The position numbers were made by a program, and so were the translations under genes. From positions 151,597,741-151,661,740 of the forward strand of contig CM041465.1 in assembly GCA_023213395.1 (NCBI GenBank): a stretch of DNA of 64,000 nucleotides. Reading direction: 5' to 3'. This document shows, piece by piece, positions 37,998 through 49,661 of this stretch. Origin of the DNA: Cycas panzhihuaensis. Its lineage: Eukaryota; Cycadophyta. The notes under the pieces were generated by a model. It did not search any database. It was not told the origin of the DNA and saw nothing but the letters and a program-made list of their open reading frames with translations. Within the stretch, counting starts at the first letter, position 1. Every line of letters begins with the position of its first letter.

Positions 37998-38087
37998 GTC
38001 GTGCAAAAGGTTCTGATTTAATTCAGAAGGGGCCCGTGATTTGACTCAGAAAAGTATGATCTGACACGCCGACATCAAATGTTGACT
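37916..38087. promoter_or_regulatory. W-box cluster upstream of the EXORDIUM-like gene
   Basis: Five TTGAC(C/T) cores lie in 172 bases: three in the tandem repeat (37916, 37952, 37988, reverse strand) and two forward copies at 38041 and 38082. TTGAC(C/T) is the core bound by plant WRKY factors. The cluster is about 1 kb upstream of the start codon. Binding is inferred from the motif only. Confidence 0.45.
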
Positions 38088-38902
38088 TTGAACCAGAAAG
38101 CTGAGGCAGCCGTCGAGTCTTGCAGACTTCAATGGTGAAACACAGTGTGAACCCTCACCAAAGTCACCAATTGATTTGCATTATGGACGAAAGGGATACG
38201 AATTCTATTGCTTTCGTTCGTTCCATTGTTCATGCCTTCCATGACCTCGTCAACGTCGTACGTTGGCATATTGCTTTCCTTTGGGTTTAGGGAAGGAAAG
38301 CTGAGAGCCCTCTGGGAATGATCCAAGTACATCCTGTCTTCCACTCTAAAAATTTCAAACGGGTAGGTGCATAATTGTACAGATTCTTGGTTGTTTCCGA
38401 GAGTACCCAGACGCTCGGTAGGCGTGTTGTCTGTATGTCAACAGTTACTCTTGGCTTTTAGTTCTGTTCCACTTGCAACCCCCCTGTTTTTTAATGGAAT
38501 GTGTCCGTAGAAGACAACTCCTTTGAATTTTCTTAGAGTTACGGCCCAACCTTAACGGGTGTGTGAGTTTAACAAACAGCGTTCCGGAGCGTCTGGTAAA
38601 ACAAAAATTATTGAATGATAATACGCTGTAACGCAAATGGAATATTATAGCTATCTGAAATTTCTGTCGGTTCTGATTCCTGACGGGGAAACTGCAGTTT
38701 TTGCAAACGCGCACACTCATTAAACCTTGTCCCAGGTACAACTTGCTTGCACTCAGACAGATGAATCAGACAACAAATACCAACTTACTGCAAGATTCTG
38801 GTCGGCGCAAACCTGTCCTTTCGCCAGCAGCTAGTCCCGTTCTGAGTACCGGTTGACCAGGAATTTGCCACCCCTCCATGTTCAAAGTTTCCACTTGCAG
38901 GG

Positions 38903-38922
38903 TGTCTCTCATACCTATAAAA
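38903..38922 (+). promoter_or_regulatory. Core promoter with TATA box
   Basis: TATAAAA at 38916-38922 lies 141 bases before the start codon, leaving room for a roughly 110-base 5' UTR. A TGTCTC auxin-response-like core is at 38903-38908, and a further TTGACC lies at 38853. No ATG occurs between the TATA box and 39063. Confidence 0.6.
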
Positions 38923-39062
38923 CGTATCTCGTGTTCATCCCGATACTCAGCGCTTCGGCTCCTAACCTGCATTGCCATTCGTATTTTCTTTTATTTGGGT
39001 GTTCTTACTTAAGACATTCCACCCCGAGCCCAGTAAGCGTTATCTGCCCGCCCCAACGTTAC

Positions 39063-40088
39063 ATGCCAGATATGGAATGTCTGCGGCGTTCACAGTCAAT
39101 ACCGAAGAAGAAGAAGCTATCTTTGTTCCTCTTACTCAATATAATATATTGTTGTGCCCATGCAGCGTCGCCTGCAATTGCAATTGACGGACATGGGCAG
39201 AGAAAGCTGATGGCATTAGTCCCATCCACCCCCCTCGTCTTGCAGTATCACAAGGGACCCGTTCTCACCGGGCCAGGGAGCATCAATGTCTACATTCTGT
39301 GGTATGGGAAGTTCAGTGCTCCGCAGAAGGCCGCCATCTGTGATTTCTTGGCTTCCATAGGGTCAGCAGACGATCAGTCTGCCCAACCCTCCGTAAGCAG
39401 TTGGTGGGCGACCACGAAAGGGTACAGGGATTCATCCAAAGCAAGCGTGGCCGGATCCGTGAGGATTGGAGGGCAATCCTCGGACGTTTCGTGTTCTCTG
39501 GGAAAGAATCTGAAGAGAACCCACATTGCTCTTCTGGTAACAGCAGCGCTGGCTAAGGCCCATTTTCCCAGGGACGACAAGGGAATATACGTGGTTCTCA
39601 CAGCTCACGACGTTTATGTGGAGAGATTCTGCATGAATTCATGTGGATTCCACGATTGGATGAATTCTGAATCTGGAAAGGTGGCGTTCGCGTGGGTGGG
39701 GGACGCTCGGGATCAATGCCCGGGGCAATGCGCATGGCCGTTTGCAGAAGCTGCGTACGGCCCTCGTACAGCGCCTCTGGTGGCGCCCAACGGAGACGTT
39801 GGGGTGGACGGTATGATCATCAACATGGCGACGGTTATTGCAGCAACTGCTACGAATCCGTTGAAGAGCGGATACTACCAGGGCGCTGCTTTGGCTCCCT
39901 TGGAGGCTGTCACAGCGTGCGCTGGAGTATTTGGGGTGGGCGCATACCCTGGTTATGCGGGGAAGCTGTTGGTGGACTCAAAGACAAGGGCGAGCTTCAA
40001 TGCTTATGGCATCCACAACCGCACTTTCCTTCTGCCTGCCATGTGGGATCCATCTCTGCTTTCTTGCAAGGCCACCCTTTCGTCCTGA
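39063..40088 (+). CDS. EXORDIUM-like / phosphate-induced protein 1 family, secreted
   Basis: An intact intronless gene of 341 codons, within the normal family length (about 310-350). The start is the first ATG after the TATA box. A second in-frame ATG at 39072 has better context and would give 338 residues. Residues 15-35 form a signal peptide (KKKKLSLFLLLNIIYCCAHA). The PHI-1 domain covers most of the rest: NVYILWYGKF (75-84), SSWWATTKGY (112-121), GIYVVLTAHDVYVERFC (174-190), FAWVGDARDQCPGQCAWPFA (209-228), NGDVGVDGMI (243-252), TATNPLKSGYYQG (262-274), GAYPGYAGKLLVD (293-305), SFNAYG (311-316) and FLLPAMWDP (322-330). Cysteine pairs 190/194 and 219/223 and a sequon at N319 suit an apoplastic protein. 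In Arabidopsis the family promotes brassinosteroid-linked cell expansion. The biochemical activity is unknown. It is the only intact host gene seen. Confidence 0.96.
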   Translation: MPDMECLRRSQSIPKKKKLSLFLLLNIIYCCAHAASPAIAIDGHGQRKLMALVPSTPLVLQYHKGPVLTGPGSINVYILWYGKFSAPQKAAICDFLASIGSADDQSAQPSVSSWWATTKGYRDSSKASVAGSVRIGGQSSDVSCSLGKNLKRTHIALLVTAALAKAHFPRDDKGIYVVLTAHDVYVERFCMNSCGFHDWMNSESGKVAFAWVGDARDQCPGQCAWPFAEAAYGPRTAPLVAPNGDVGVDGMIINMATVIAATATNPLKSGYYQGAALAPLEAVTACAGVFGVGAYPGYAGKLLVDSKTRASFNAYGIHNRTFLLPAMWDPSLLSCKATLSS

Positions 40089-41665
40089 TTTATCAGGATC
40101 TGACAATTCGCTGCATCAGTTGAGAAAATGCACCATGTCCGTGGTTGAAGAGCACTGCACCGAGCGGATGAGTGATAAATATGGCCAAACTTAGTATCTC
40201 GAATAGGTAAATAAGTATCCTCTGCCGATTCTGTGTTGAAACACTTGCAGCAGTCACGCGCATGAGCAATGTTTTGGGCAGGAGAGTCTGAAGGCCAACT
40301 GCAAGGTCCATTTTCGTAGTCTGCGTAAGCGCTCGTTTCCTTTCTCGCCTGCAACTTCCTTAAGTGGACAGTATTGTCGTTGGGCTTTTAGGCCTCTGTG
40401 GTAACCTCTAAGTTAAAAGGTTGGTAAGTTCATTTGTTCACTGATCACTTGAACCGCGTCAATATGTTTAAATGTGCGAGGTGTAGGTATATATGATATT
40501 TTCTCTTTTGAATTTTACAGACAAAGTGCTCTTGTTTCATTTGTTTTCTCCTTTTTTCTCCCTCTTTTCTACCGTGTCGAGGAGATGATGGGGAATGCTT
40601 GGTTTCGTTGGTAGCTCACTGTTGTTTACGCGTGCTGAAAAAGTTGGCAGGACATGAGATTCATCTTTTGTTGTAACAATGCTTTACATGTTCTCTTTCT
40701 CACTTCTTTTCTGAGCAACATGACCTTTCCCATTCATTATGTGGATCATGCAAGCTTGTCTAATAATTCCTAATATTTATTTTATATCTCCTGCCTTTTT
40801 TTTTTTTTCGGGAGTTGCATATGTTAGTATCGATTTTAATGACATAAAAATGAAAAGAATATTAATTTTAATATTGATATTTATGTTATAAATATTAATA
40901 TTTTTAAAATAAATATTTTTAGTATAAGTATGGATTTAATAATTATAAATAAATATTAATATTTTTTATAGTTTGAATAGTTTTTTAAAAAATACATTGA
41001 TGATATATAAAGTGCATGCGCACACAATCTCTCTCTATAAAATGCCTTAAATAAAAAAATAAAAAAATATTATAGTAATAATAATAATAGAGCTATGAAA
41101 TGAGAGGGAGTGGCTTGTAGCGGAGGGTTAAGATTTTTTTGATATTATCTTGAATATAATTTATGTTGCCACTCTATAATTTAATTTTAATCATTATATA
41201 ATAACTTATCATTAATGCTTATTAGTGGTCAATTTGTTTTTATCATAGAGAGTCCTAATGACTTCATCAAAAAACCTTATATTAAATTCACCAAAAACCA
41301 CTGAGATCTCTTAAACTTTATTATCTTGTCTTTGGATGTTGATGATGTTAGTTTAACCTTGTTTAATGTTCATACCAAGACATCCATAATTTAATTTGTT
41401 AGCAAGCCCTTCTAAGTATATCTTTTGTTATGTATATAACCAATATTTGCCTTTAATCAATTATTGTTTATTTACAAATGAGTATGTTGACAGATCATAC
41501 CTCTATATGGAAGGACAACAAACATGTATATATACATGTGGTAATTGTACCTTGGATATTATTTATTTATTAATCAATCAATTATCTTCATACACCTTAC
41601 AAGACACCTCATGTATTAACTTAAAGACTACCCACCTCTAATTGGCTAAGCATCCATTAACTTTT
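40089..41665. other. 3' flank of the EXORDIUM-like gene and AT-rich intergenic DNA
   Basis: The first 600 bases keep gene-like composition and probably include the 3' UTR. No strict AATAAA lies close to the stop, but AATAAG is at about 40210. From 40770 the sequence is AT-rich with A/T runs and a short CT run near 41030. No coding motif was found. It ends at the CTTTT flank of element O. Confidence 0.5.
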
Positions 41666-41992
41666 TGTAGAAACTCATAACTAGGATTAAGCAATATCAG
41701 AAGGATAGCCTTATGCAAACTTAGAAAAAATTGATTTCACTAAATTTAAAAATTTATCCCACTCTCATACAAATCCTCTTCCCTTTATAATGCACAAAAT
41801 CAATGTATATATACAAATCTAAAGGGAATATTGATTCCCTTATGATCAACACATGTGACGAAGGTGGTGTAACCCCCAGTAACTCACCATTCTCACATTA
41901 CAAAGAATTAGAATAATAAACCAATAATACATTAATAAAAGTAGAGGTTGATTATTATACATTATGAGCCAAATAAATATTAATCTTTAACA
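41666..41992 (-). repeat. 3' LTR of element O
   Basis: Plus-strand ends are TGTAGAAACT and TTAACA. It aligns with 52074-52401 with many substitutions. Confidence 0.88.
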
Positions 41993-42079
41993 CTTCTCCT
42001 TAATATTTATTACATTTATTCTAACACATAAACCAACTCTAAAAGTCTAAAATTTATCATGTGTCAATGGTTTGGTGAA

Positions 42080-42449
42080 GATGTTAACCATTTATTTTTT
42101 TTTGTTGGCGTATACACCATCTCAATTATCATAGTAAAATACATATACACCATCTCAATGCACTTTAATTATCATAATAAAATATAATTAATTTTAATTA
42201 ATGTAGTCCCTTATCCCCTAGAATATATTATAATTGAATGACTTTAGTAGAAACTATAACTACAACCTTGTACTCTTCTTCAGTTGAGGACAAACTAAAC
42301 ATTAATTACTTTGTATTACTCTAAGTGATAGCAATTGATCCTAAACAAAAATAGAATCTAGAAGTCATCCTTCTACTTTATGTATGAATTTAAGTCTATA
42401 TTGTATAGTTCTCTTCAAATATTATAGGATCCTTTTTACAACTTTCCAA
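42080..42449 (-). pseudogene. RNase H end of element O
   Basis: This minus-strand copia RNase H is heavily decayed. Fragments such as the SSTEEEYKV-like core (plus TTGTACTCTTCTTCAGTTGAGGA near 42270) can be read. It continues beyond element N at 47526, after one copy of the TCCAA target duplication. Confidence 0.6.
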
Positions 42450-42661
42450 TGTTAAACTTCAAACACAAATTGATATAAAAAGACTAATTGATTTATTATG
42501 AGGGAGATGGTCTCTTTAAATATACATGAGTAATTATAATTGATACATATTCTAATGACACATGTTAAACAAATGTCTAGGTTACATCAAGTGTTCCATA
42601 AAGAGGGATTGAATCATTGCCCTCCTCAATTGATCATAAGATAAAATATTATCTCTTAATA
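42450..42661 (-). repeat. 3' LTR of element N
   Basis: A 212-base LTR. Plus-strand ends are TGTTAAACTT and CTTAATA. It aligns with 47318-47525. Confidence 0.9.
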
Positions 42662-42689
42662 CCCCCTCTTGATGTTTTATCTATTTAAT

Positions 42690-44120
42690 CTATTTTATCT
42701 CTATGGACTTGAAATTTATCCTTGCTGAGTGGTTTTGTTAAGATATCTACAACTTGCTCAATTATTGGACAGTAGGATGCTAAGTTAACTTCTTTGTTTT
42801 GTACATTTTCTCGTATGAAATGATGATACACCTCAATATATTTTATTGACTCATGCTGTTATTGATCCAGATCTAACGATAATTATTTCAGCCAGATTAC
42901 TTCACATGTGGTACTAACAACCAACTTGTATTCTACTTTAGTGGATAAAAGGATGACTATAGGTTGCCTTTTGCTACTCTAGGAGATAGTTGTTGGTCAA
43001 AAAAAAAAAAAAACACCCACTTGTAGATCTTCTATTTTTTTTATCTCTTACCTAATTTATGTCACAAAATCCAAACAACTTATTTGATTCTATCTTTATA
43101 TAAGTGAGTTTAGATTAGTAGTTCCCCTTAGATATATGATTATCCTTTTGGCAGTCTTCTAATGTCTTATTTTCAGTTCTTACATATACCTTAAAACTAG
43201 ACCTACACAGTATGAGATGTCAAGTCTAGTTGCAGTGAGATAAATCAGGCTTCCAATTAGTTGCTTGTATAGTGTTGCATCTATTATAGCTTCTCCTTTA
43301 ACTAGAACCAGATCATAATTAGTTTCCATGGGAGTTGCACAACTATTGCAATTTTCCATTTTGAATCTAGTCAGTAAATCTTTGATATATTTACTTTGAG
43401 ATAATGTGATTGATTTTTCTTTCTGATGAACTTCTATTCTCAAGTAATAACTCAAAAGTCCTATGTTTATCATTTTAAAACCCTTTTCTAACTGTCACTT
43501 CCTATGATAACTATATCATCTACATAAACCACAATTATTGTAATCAACCTATTTCTTTTCTTTGCGTATATATTGGAGTCTGAGCTACATTAGAGAAAGC
43601 CATTCTGAGAGAGGTATTTATCTAGTTTGGCATACCAAGCTGTTGGACCTTACTTCAACCTATATAATTCATTTTCTAGTTTGCATAGAAGATTTTCTTA
43701 CCCCTTTTGAACATATCCTTTTAGTTGTTTCATGTAGACTTCTTCTTCGAGCTCACCATTTAGTAAAGTGCCTTTTACATCCAACTGATAAATTTTTCAA
43801 TTGTGTTGAGATACTAAAGCAATTACTATTCTCACCGTATTAAGCTTGGCTACCGGTGAGAATGTTTCTTCAAAGACTATCCCAGTTATTTGGTTATATC
43901 CCTTTGCTACAGGTTTGGTCTTATGCTTTTCTATTGTTCTATTAGTACTTTACTTTACTTTGTATACCCATTTGCAATTGACCATATGATTGTTAGTAGG
44001 TAAATTTACAAACTCCCAAGTTTGATTTTTAATAATTGATTCCATTTCATCATCCATCGTAGTTTTCTGTTATGTATGATCCTTTGCTTCCTCAAAGGAC
44101 TGTGGTTCTATATTGCTAAA
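42690..44120 (-). pseudogene. Copia reverse transcriptase and RNase H, element N
   Basis: Minus strand. Reverse transcriptase is at about 43480-44060, with WEFVNLPTNNHMVNCKWVYK, a FSPVAKLNTVRIVIALV block, YQLDVKGTLLNGELEEEVYM and catalytic VYVDDIVI near 43505-43530. A longer clean stretch at 43180-43473 reads LSQSKYIKDLLTRFKMENC and LYKQLIGSLIYLTATRLDIS, the connection to RNase H. RNase H runs down to about 42690 and is poorly preserved. The catalytic pair is intact but in-frame stops make the enzyme inactive. Confidence 0.87.
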
Positions 44121-45560
44121 TAACACTTTATGTCTTTGGCTTCCTGTCATGTGTGTAAACACATCCCCTTTTCCTTCTTCAATAGTCTTAAGGTACCATT
44201 TTGGTACCCTTTTTTCCTTCTTCTTTTCTTCTTTAGTGATTATGGGAGATAGTTCTTCAGTGATCAAACTTTCATGAGATAAAGATACTTTCTTTGATTC
44301 TTCTATGTCATCTAATTCTATATCTTTTGAAGTAACTCCAGAGATTTCTTCTTCAAGAGGTTCTTCTTAAGATATCCCCTTTGATGTATCTTCAATTACT
44401 TGAGGAGTTGAAATGTTTCTAATGATATCCTCTTCATTAAAAATGACATCTCTACTTATATAGATCTTATTAGTTTTTGGATCTATACATTTATAGGTTT
44501 TTGAGTTTTTATTATAGCCTATCATTATGAAATCTATACTTTTAGAGTCAAGTTTAGACCTCTTTTTGTCAGGTATATGAATGAAAGCTTAATATCCAAA
44601 TATTTTCAAGTTACTTACATCTAGTATATGCCTAGCTTAGGCTTCTTCTGGAGTAATCTATTCCAAGGCCTTTGTTAGATTTTAATTTATGAGGTAGTAG
44701 GTTGTACTTACTACTTTTGCCCAATAAGTTTTTGAGACTTGCTTATCTTGAATCATATTGTGAGTCATTTCCATGATTGTTCTCATTTGACAACTTTGTT
44801 GGATTATGGTATGTAAGGAGTTGTAAATTATATTCATATTCCATGTGTCTTATAGAAATTTAGGAATTATTTAAAAATGTATTCTCCTCCTCTATTTAAT
44901 TTGATGCATTTTATTCTTGAACTAGATTCCAGCTTGACTTCTACCTTGAATTCTTTGAATGCTTCAACGAACTTGAATTTACTATAGAGAAAATAAACCG
45001 ACACTTTTCTAGAAAAGCCATAAATGAATGTTAAGAAATATCTAGAACCATTGATTGAATGAGGAGAAAGAGGTCCACACAAGTTAGTATGTATTAAATT
45101 TAATTTATTTTGAGCTCATCATTCATTATTCTTAAAGGGAAGACGATGTTGTTTCCCAAGCAGATAACCTTTGCAAATAAAATAATGAGATGTAATATTA
45201 GGAAGTCCCTCAACCATCCCTAATTTATACAACTTTTCTAATTTATCTAAAGAGATGTGCCTATACTAAAAATTCCATAATTTATTATTACTAATATTTG
45301 CAGCAATATATACTTTTATACCCTTATTGGATTTTCTATTCCTTTTGTAATTACAACACTATTTTTCTTCATATCTAAAATATAACAATACCCTTCCTCA
45401 TTAAATATGGTCTGCAGTTTTTTCTTTTTAAGCTAAGAGACAGAGAGGAGGTTCCAATTTTTTATACACTGCCCTTTAAATTAACTGTTATGGTTCCAAC
45501 TCCTTTAATATTTAGAGGATACTTGTCCTCTAACTCATCAGATTTATTGGAGAAGTAGGG
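44121..45560 (-). pseudogene. Copia integrase and linker, element N
   Basis: Minus strand. The integrase core at 44867-45082 reads MCGPLSPHSINGSRYFLTF, then FSRKVSVYFL and KLNRGGEYIF, where the usual acidic residue of the SDNGGEY box has become N or R. The C-terminal domain includes KTYKCIDPKTNKIYISRDVI near 44470-44525. An acidic linker follows (EEPLEEEISG). The pre-integrase region is at 45100-45300. Stops occur in most segments. Confidence 0.83.
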
Positions 45561-46615
45561 TTTAAGTGACTCAAACGAATCTTGTCATCTTGTCATATGT
45601 CGTAAGGCTCTGAAGTTGATGTACTGTATTCTTCATCTTCGAGGTTAGCGATAAGTGTGACACTAAAGGTTGTCTCTTCCTCGTCATCATCCATTTATTC
45701 CTTCTTCTAATTTCCCATAGGTCACTTCCCTCTCTATATTTTAGCTTTCCTCAACATATATTAGTAAGGGTAGTGCTCTAATTGCCTGCAATAATAGAAG
45801 ATGTTAAATGCTCTATAATTATTCAAGAAGTGCCCAGGTTTCCTACAATTGAAGTAGACTCTTACATCTCTAGAAGGAATGGAGTAACCTCGTCCTCTAT
45901 TTTCTTACCATATTCTATGAGACTGACTCCTAGTTTCTAGGATTCGTGTGCATCCACAAGCTTGTCCCTTTTCTCTAGATCCTATATTGAGTTTAGTTAC
46001 AAAGGTATCTTCTACTTCTATTACATCTTCATAATGTTCATTCCTTTATTCCTGTCTTAACAATAACCCAATTAAAGTATCAAGAGATATTATGTCAATT
46101 TGATTACTATTGATTATTGTATTGACTATAATATCAAATGATTTTGGGAGCTTACTTTCTATCATCTCAATAATTTCTTATTCTATTATATTTACTCTAA
46201 TACTCAAAAGATCATTTCTGATTGAAATGACTTTATGAATAAATTCTGAAACTATCTTAATTTCCTTCATATATAATTTAAATAATTCCTCTTTGAATGC
46301 TATGATCTTGGTTCGATTCTTTTAACTGTATATATTTTTGAACATTTTTTCGATTGTAGAAGAGGAGTATAGTTTTTCAACATAAATGAGGAGAGGATTA
46401 GAAATAGACAACTTTAATATTATTACTCATGTATTCTCTCTCTCTTCCCAGCTAGTTTGAGTAGCCCTAACAACTATAGATTTGGATTCAGTTCTTGTGG
46501 TTATGTTCTAGGCATTTTTGGCCCTTAATAAGGTTTCAACCTTGATTTTCTATATATGATAATCCACTTTAGTCAATTTATCTTGCTCACTAAGTGTAAG
46601 AGTAAAAGAGGCCAT
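45561..46615 (-). pseudogene. Copia gag with two decayed zinc knuckles, element N
   Basis: The minus-strand ATG at 46615 gives MASFTLTLSEQDKLTKVDYH. Capsid segments follow (FKEELFKLYMKEIKIVSEF, IEMIESKLPKSFDIIVNTII). Near the end VYFNCRKPGHFLNNY and FYYCRQLEHYPY are two consecutive CCHC knuckles that have each lost cysteines. The acidic stretch DDDEEETTF leads toward the protease. At least eight stops are present. Confidence 0.82.
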
Positions 46616-47317
46616 ATTTAAAAAAAGTTACTAAGATAATAACAAAATGAATGCACATAGAGTAGGAACATACCATATGGCTGTATGGATTTTTGTATAA
46701 ATTATAGGTGCATAGACTATACAAGAAAGTGTCTCAAAATAAATATTTTTAAGAGAGTAATCTAAATATATAAAAATCTTTAAGATATTATGCTCTATTT
46801 AATTAAAAAATGGCTCAAAACCCAAAAACATATGGTTAGGGTTTTTAAAACATTTACTTAAAAATTGAGAAATTCTTACTAAAAGCCTTCAAAACTAGGC
46901 TTAACAAAGTCATACCAATAAATAATAAAGTTTGTGAGTGATTTTACGCAAAATGATGAGAGATTTTAATGAAAAAAATCTAAGTTTGAATGCTCAAACC
47001 TGCGCAACTAGTAAAATGCCAAAAACTCCTTGAAAACAATCTCAAATGACTTAGACCCAATTGGAAAAGATGGCGTCTATACAGAGATCTATCTATTGGT
47101 GATGTTTTGTTAAAATTTAAGTACTTTTAATTTTATGCATTTGTACAAGTTTATACAAGCATGTACGTAATTAAATTTCTTCGTTCTTCTAGAAAATTTA
47201 TCTTCTTCTTCAAGGTTACTCTTAGCCTCTTAACCTCTCTTGAAAAAAATAGAACCGATCTTTGTAAATCTCTAACAATTTCTCTTCAGGCAGGCATATG
47301 GCCCTGCTCAAATACCA

Positions 47318-47525
47318 TGTTAAATTTCAAACATAAATGGATGAAAAAGACTGATTGATTTATTGTGAGGGAGATGGTCTCCTTAAATATACATGAGTAA
47401 TTATAATTGCTACATGTTTTGATGACACATGTCAGACAAATATCTAAGTTACATTAAGAGTTATATAAAGAGGGCTTGAGTCATTACCCTCAATTGATCT
47501 TAAAATAAAACAATATCTCTTAATA
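47318..47525 (-). repeat. 5' LTR of element N
   Basis: A 208-base LTR. Plus-strand ends are TGTTAAATTT and CTTAATA. It is adjacent to the decayed primer site. Confidence 0.9.
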
Positions 47526-49645
47526 TCCAATGACTTATTTTTATGTGATAATAAATCTAGACATAATTCTAAATATGAATGAAATGCTAGGTCAGTTAGC
47601 AATTAAGCATATTAGACTACTCGCTAATTATTTATACATCATTAGATCAACATCTACTCTACTATCTTCCATTATCAATTTGGAATTTGTCTCCATAGGT
47701 GTAGATGCAAGCTTGCTATTAGCCATTCTAAATTTCTTTAGAAAATTTCAAGTGTATTTTGCTTGCGAGATAATGACACGTTCAGATCTCTACTATACTT
47801 CCACTCTAAGGAAATAATGTAGACCATAAATTTATCATCTCTAAGAAATAACTAAGAGTTACTTTTAAGTTTATTATTGTATTGATATTATTACCTGTGA
47901 TTAATAGGTCATCAATGTTCAACACCACAAATATAACTTTATCATCTAAGGCTTTGATGTATATATTTAAGTCAACTAGAGATCTCTTACACCTATTTTT
48001 AAGAAAGTATTGATCATTCTTTTCATACCAAACTCTTGGAGATTATTTTAGGTTGTATAAGGTTTTTTTGAGTGGATATACTAAGTGCTCTTGACCATTT
48101 TCTACAAAGCTAAATAATTGTTCCATATAAACCTCTTTTATTAAATTCTCATTTAGAAATGTACTTTTCACATCTATCTAGTAAAGCTCGCAATTAAATT
48201 ATATATCCATCACCATAATGAGATGGATATTATTCGTTTATACAAGAAAAGTGAATGTCCTTTAGTAGTTGATTCCTTCTTGCCACTTGAAGCCTTTCAG
48301 TATAAGTGTAGTATTGAATTTGTCTACAGATCTATTAAACTTTAATTTAGTTATATAGATCTATTTGTAACTGATTATATATTTTCCAACAAGTAATTTT
48401 ACCAAATCCCAAGTGTCATTCTTATCAATAGCTTAGATTTTAGTATTTATAGTATCATTTTATTTCTACTCTTTAACTACTTCTTTAATTGTAGAAGGTC
48501 CATCAACATCTAATGCATGTGCCATGACAACCATATTCACCTGACCAAAAGGTTGTATTTATGATTTTCAATTTCTCTCAAATTCAAGTAATGACATTTT
48601 AGCATCATAGTTTTTAAATACCATTTAAGAAGTTTTTTTTTTAAAAGATGAAGGTAAAAGTGAGGAAAAATTAACTAGCTTTCACTTTGAATCTATCCTT
48701 GAATTTTGCTTGGATTCAAATTTTAGAAATTGAAAGGATTATAATTCCACTATTTACTAATGTCAAATGGTTCATATTTAGGTTGATTAATATTATTTGA
48801 TAAACTACTCTATTGAATTTGAATCTATCCTTGGCTTTTGCTTGGATTTAGATTCTAGAAATTGAAAGGGTCCCAATTCCATTATTGCATTAATATCAAC
48901 TAGTCTATATTTATGTTGATTAATATTATTTAAAGAACTACATTTAGGCAAATCTACAATTTACTCTTTAACATTAATTGAACCATTATCCATACTATTA
49001 TCTTTACTAAAGATTATATCACAAGTTATGTAAACCTTTCTAGTTAATAATTCATAAACTCTATAAGTTTTACTTTCTTCAAAGTATTTAATAAGCATGC
49101 ACTTCATACTTTTATTGTCCAACTTTTGTCATTTTTCCTTTAGGATATACATGTATCCTTTACACTAAAAACCTCTTAAATGGAAAATAGTTAGCTTCTT
49201 ATCTAACTAAACCTCCATAAGTGTTTTATTCCTAATAATCATTATAGTGCTTTCGTTAATTAGATATGTAGTTGTGTTCATAACTTCAACCCAAAAAAAA
49301 TCTTATACATCCTTGTCTATTATTACAGATTTTGCTTTTTCAATTGAAGTTTTATTTATTCACTTATTAACTCCATTCTACTAAGGTATAGAGGTAGTAG
49401 AAAACTACCTTATGATTCTATGGTCTCTATAGAACTAATTTAATTCATTTGAAGTATATTCTCTACTATTATTAGTTTATAAGATTTTGATTTTATATCT
49501 AATTTTATTCTTTGCTAATTCCCTGAACTATTTAAAATAAATGAAGGCTTACAAATTTTTCCTTAATGGAAAAGCTCAGACTTTTTGTGAAAAGTCATAA
49601 ATGTAAGTGATGAAATATCTCACTTCAAATAGTTCAGACTATCAC
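47526..49645 (-). pseudogene. Copia reverse transcriptase and integrase of element O
   Basis: Minus strand. Reverse transcriptase is at about 47600-48420, with IDVKSTFLNENLIKEVYMEQ, LKKTLYNLK and catalytic VVLNIDDLLITG near 47895-47930. A linker is at 48420-49050. Integrase is at about 49050-49640, with RYFITYIYDFSQKV at the upper end and YFKQFREL-like sequence below. The zinc-binding start of integrase, protease and gag, expected to the right, are absent: the sequence switches to a plus-strand copia near 49650. Stops are frequent. Confidence 0.8.
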
Positions 49646-49661
49646 AAAATCTACTAAAATG

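Larger units (their letters stand above)
36512..38852. other. Single-copy-like upstream region of the EXORDIUM-like gene
   Basis: I see no transposon sequence. The left part is AT-rich. From about 37500 the composition is more balanced. It holds a G-box CACGTG at 37514-37519, the 36-bp triple repeat at 37890-37997, and W-box cores to 38087. A 127-codon minus-strand frame across the repeat is open only because the unit is a multiple of three, so I do not call it a gene. Confidence 0.55.
42450..47525 (-). mobile_element. Complete nested copia element N
   Basis: The element is 5.1 kb with short LTRs (42450-42661 and 47318-47525). The perfect 5-bp duplication is TCCAA at 42445-42449 and 47526-47530. 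The polypurine tract is right of 42661 (minus AAGAGGGGG). A decayed primer site (plus CTCAAATACCA, ending 47317) lies by the right LTR. Gag, protease, integrase, reverse transcriptase and RNase H are all present in order on the minus strand, with stops. Confidence 0.92.

Noticed and set aside
37623-38006. 127-codon minus-strand frame with a repeated RSVYGTFMFDPH peptide
   Set aside because: The repeat is DNA-level (36 bp, a multiple of three) and the rest of the frame has no protein-like features. It lies in the upstream region of the EXORDIUM-like gene.
38853-39062. Upstream in-frame extension of the EXORDIUM-like protein
   Set aside because: It is open but has no ATG, lies across the TATA box, and would bury the signal peptide.
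39374-40354. Frames overlapping the EXORDIUM-like gene on both strands (for example 39692-40123 plus and 40004-40354 minus)
   Set aside because: They are shadows of a conserved reading frame with a full-length family match.
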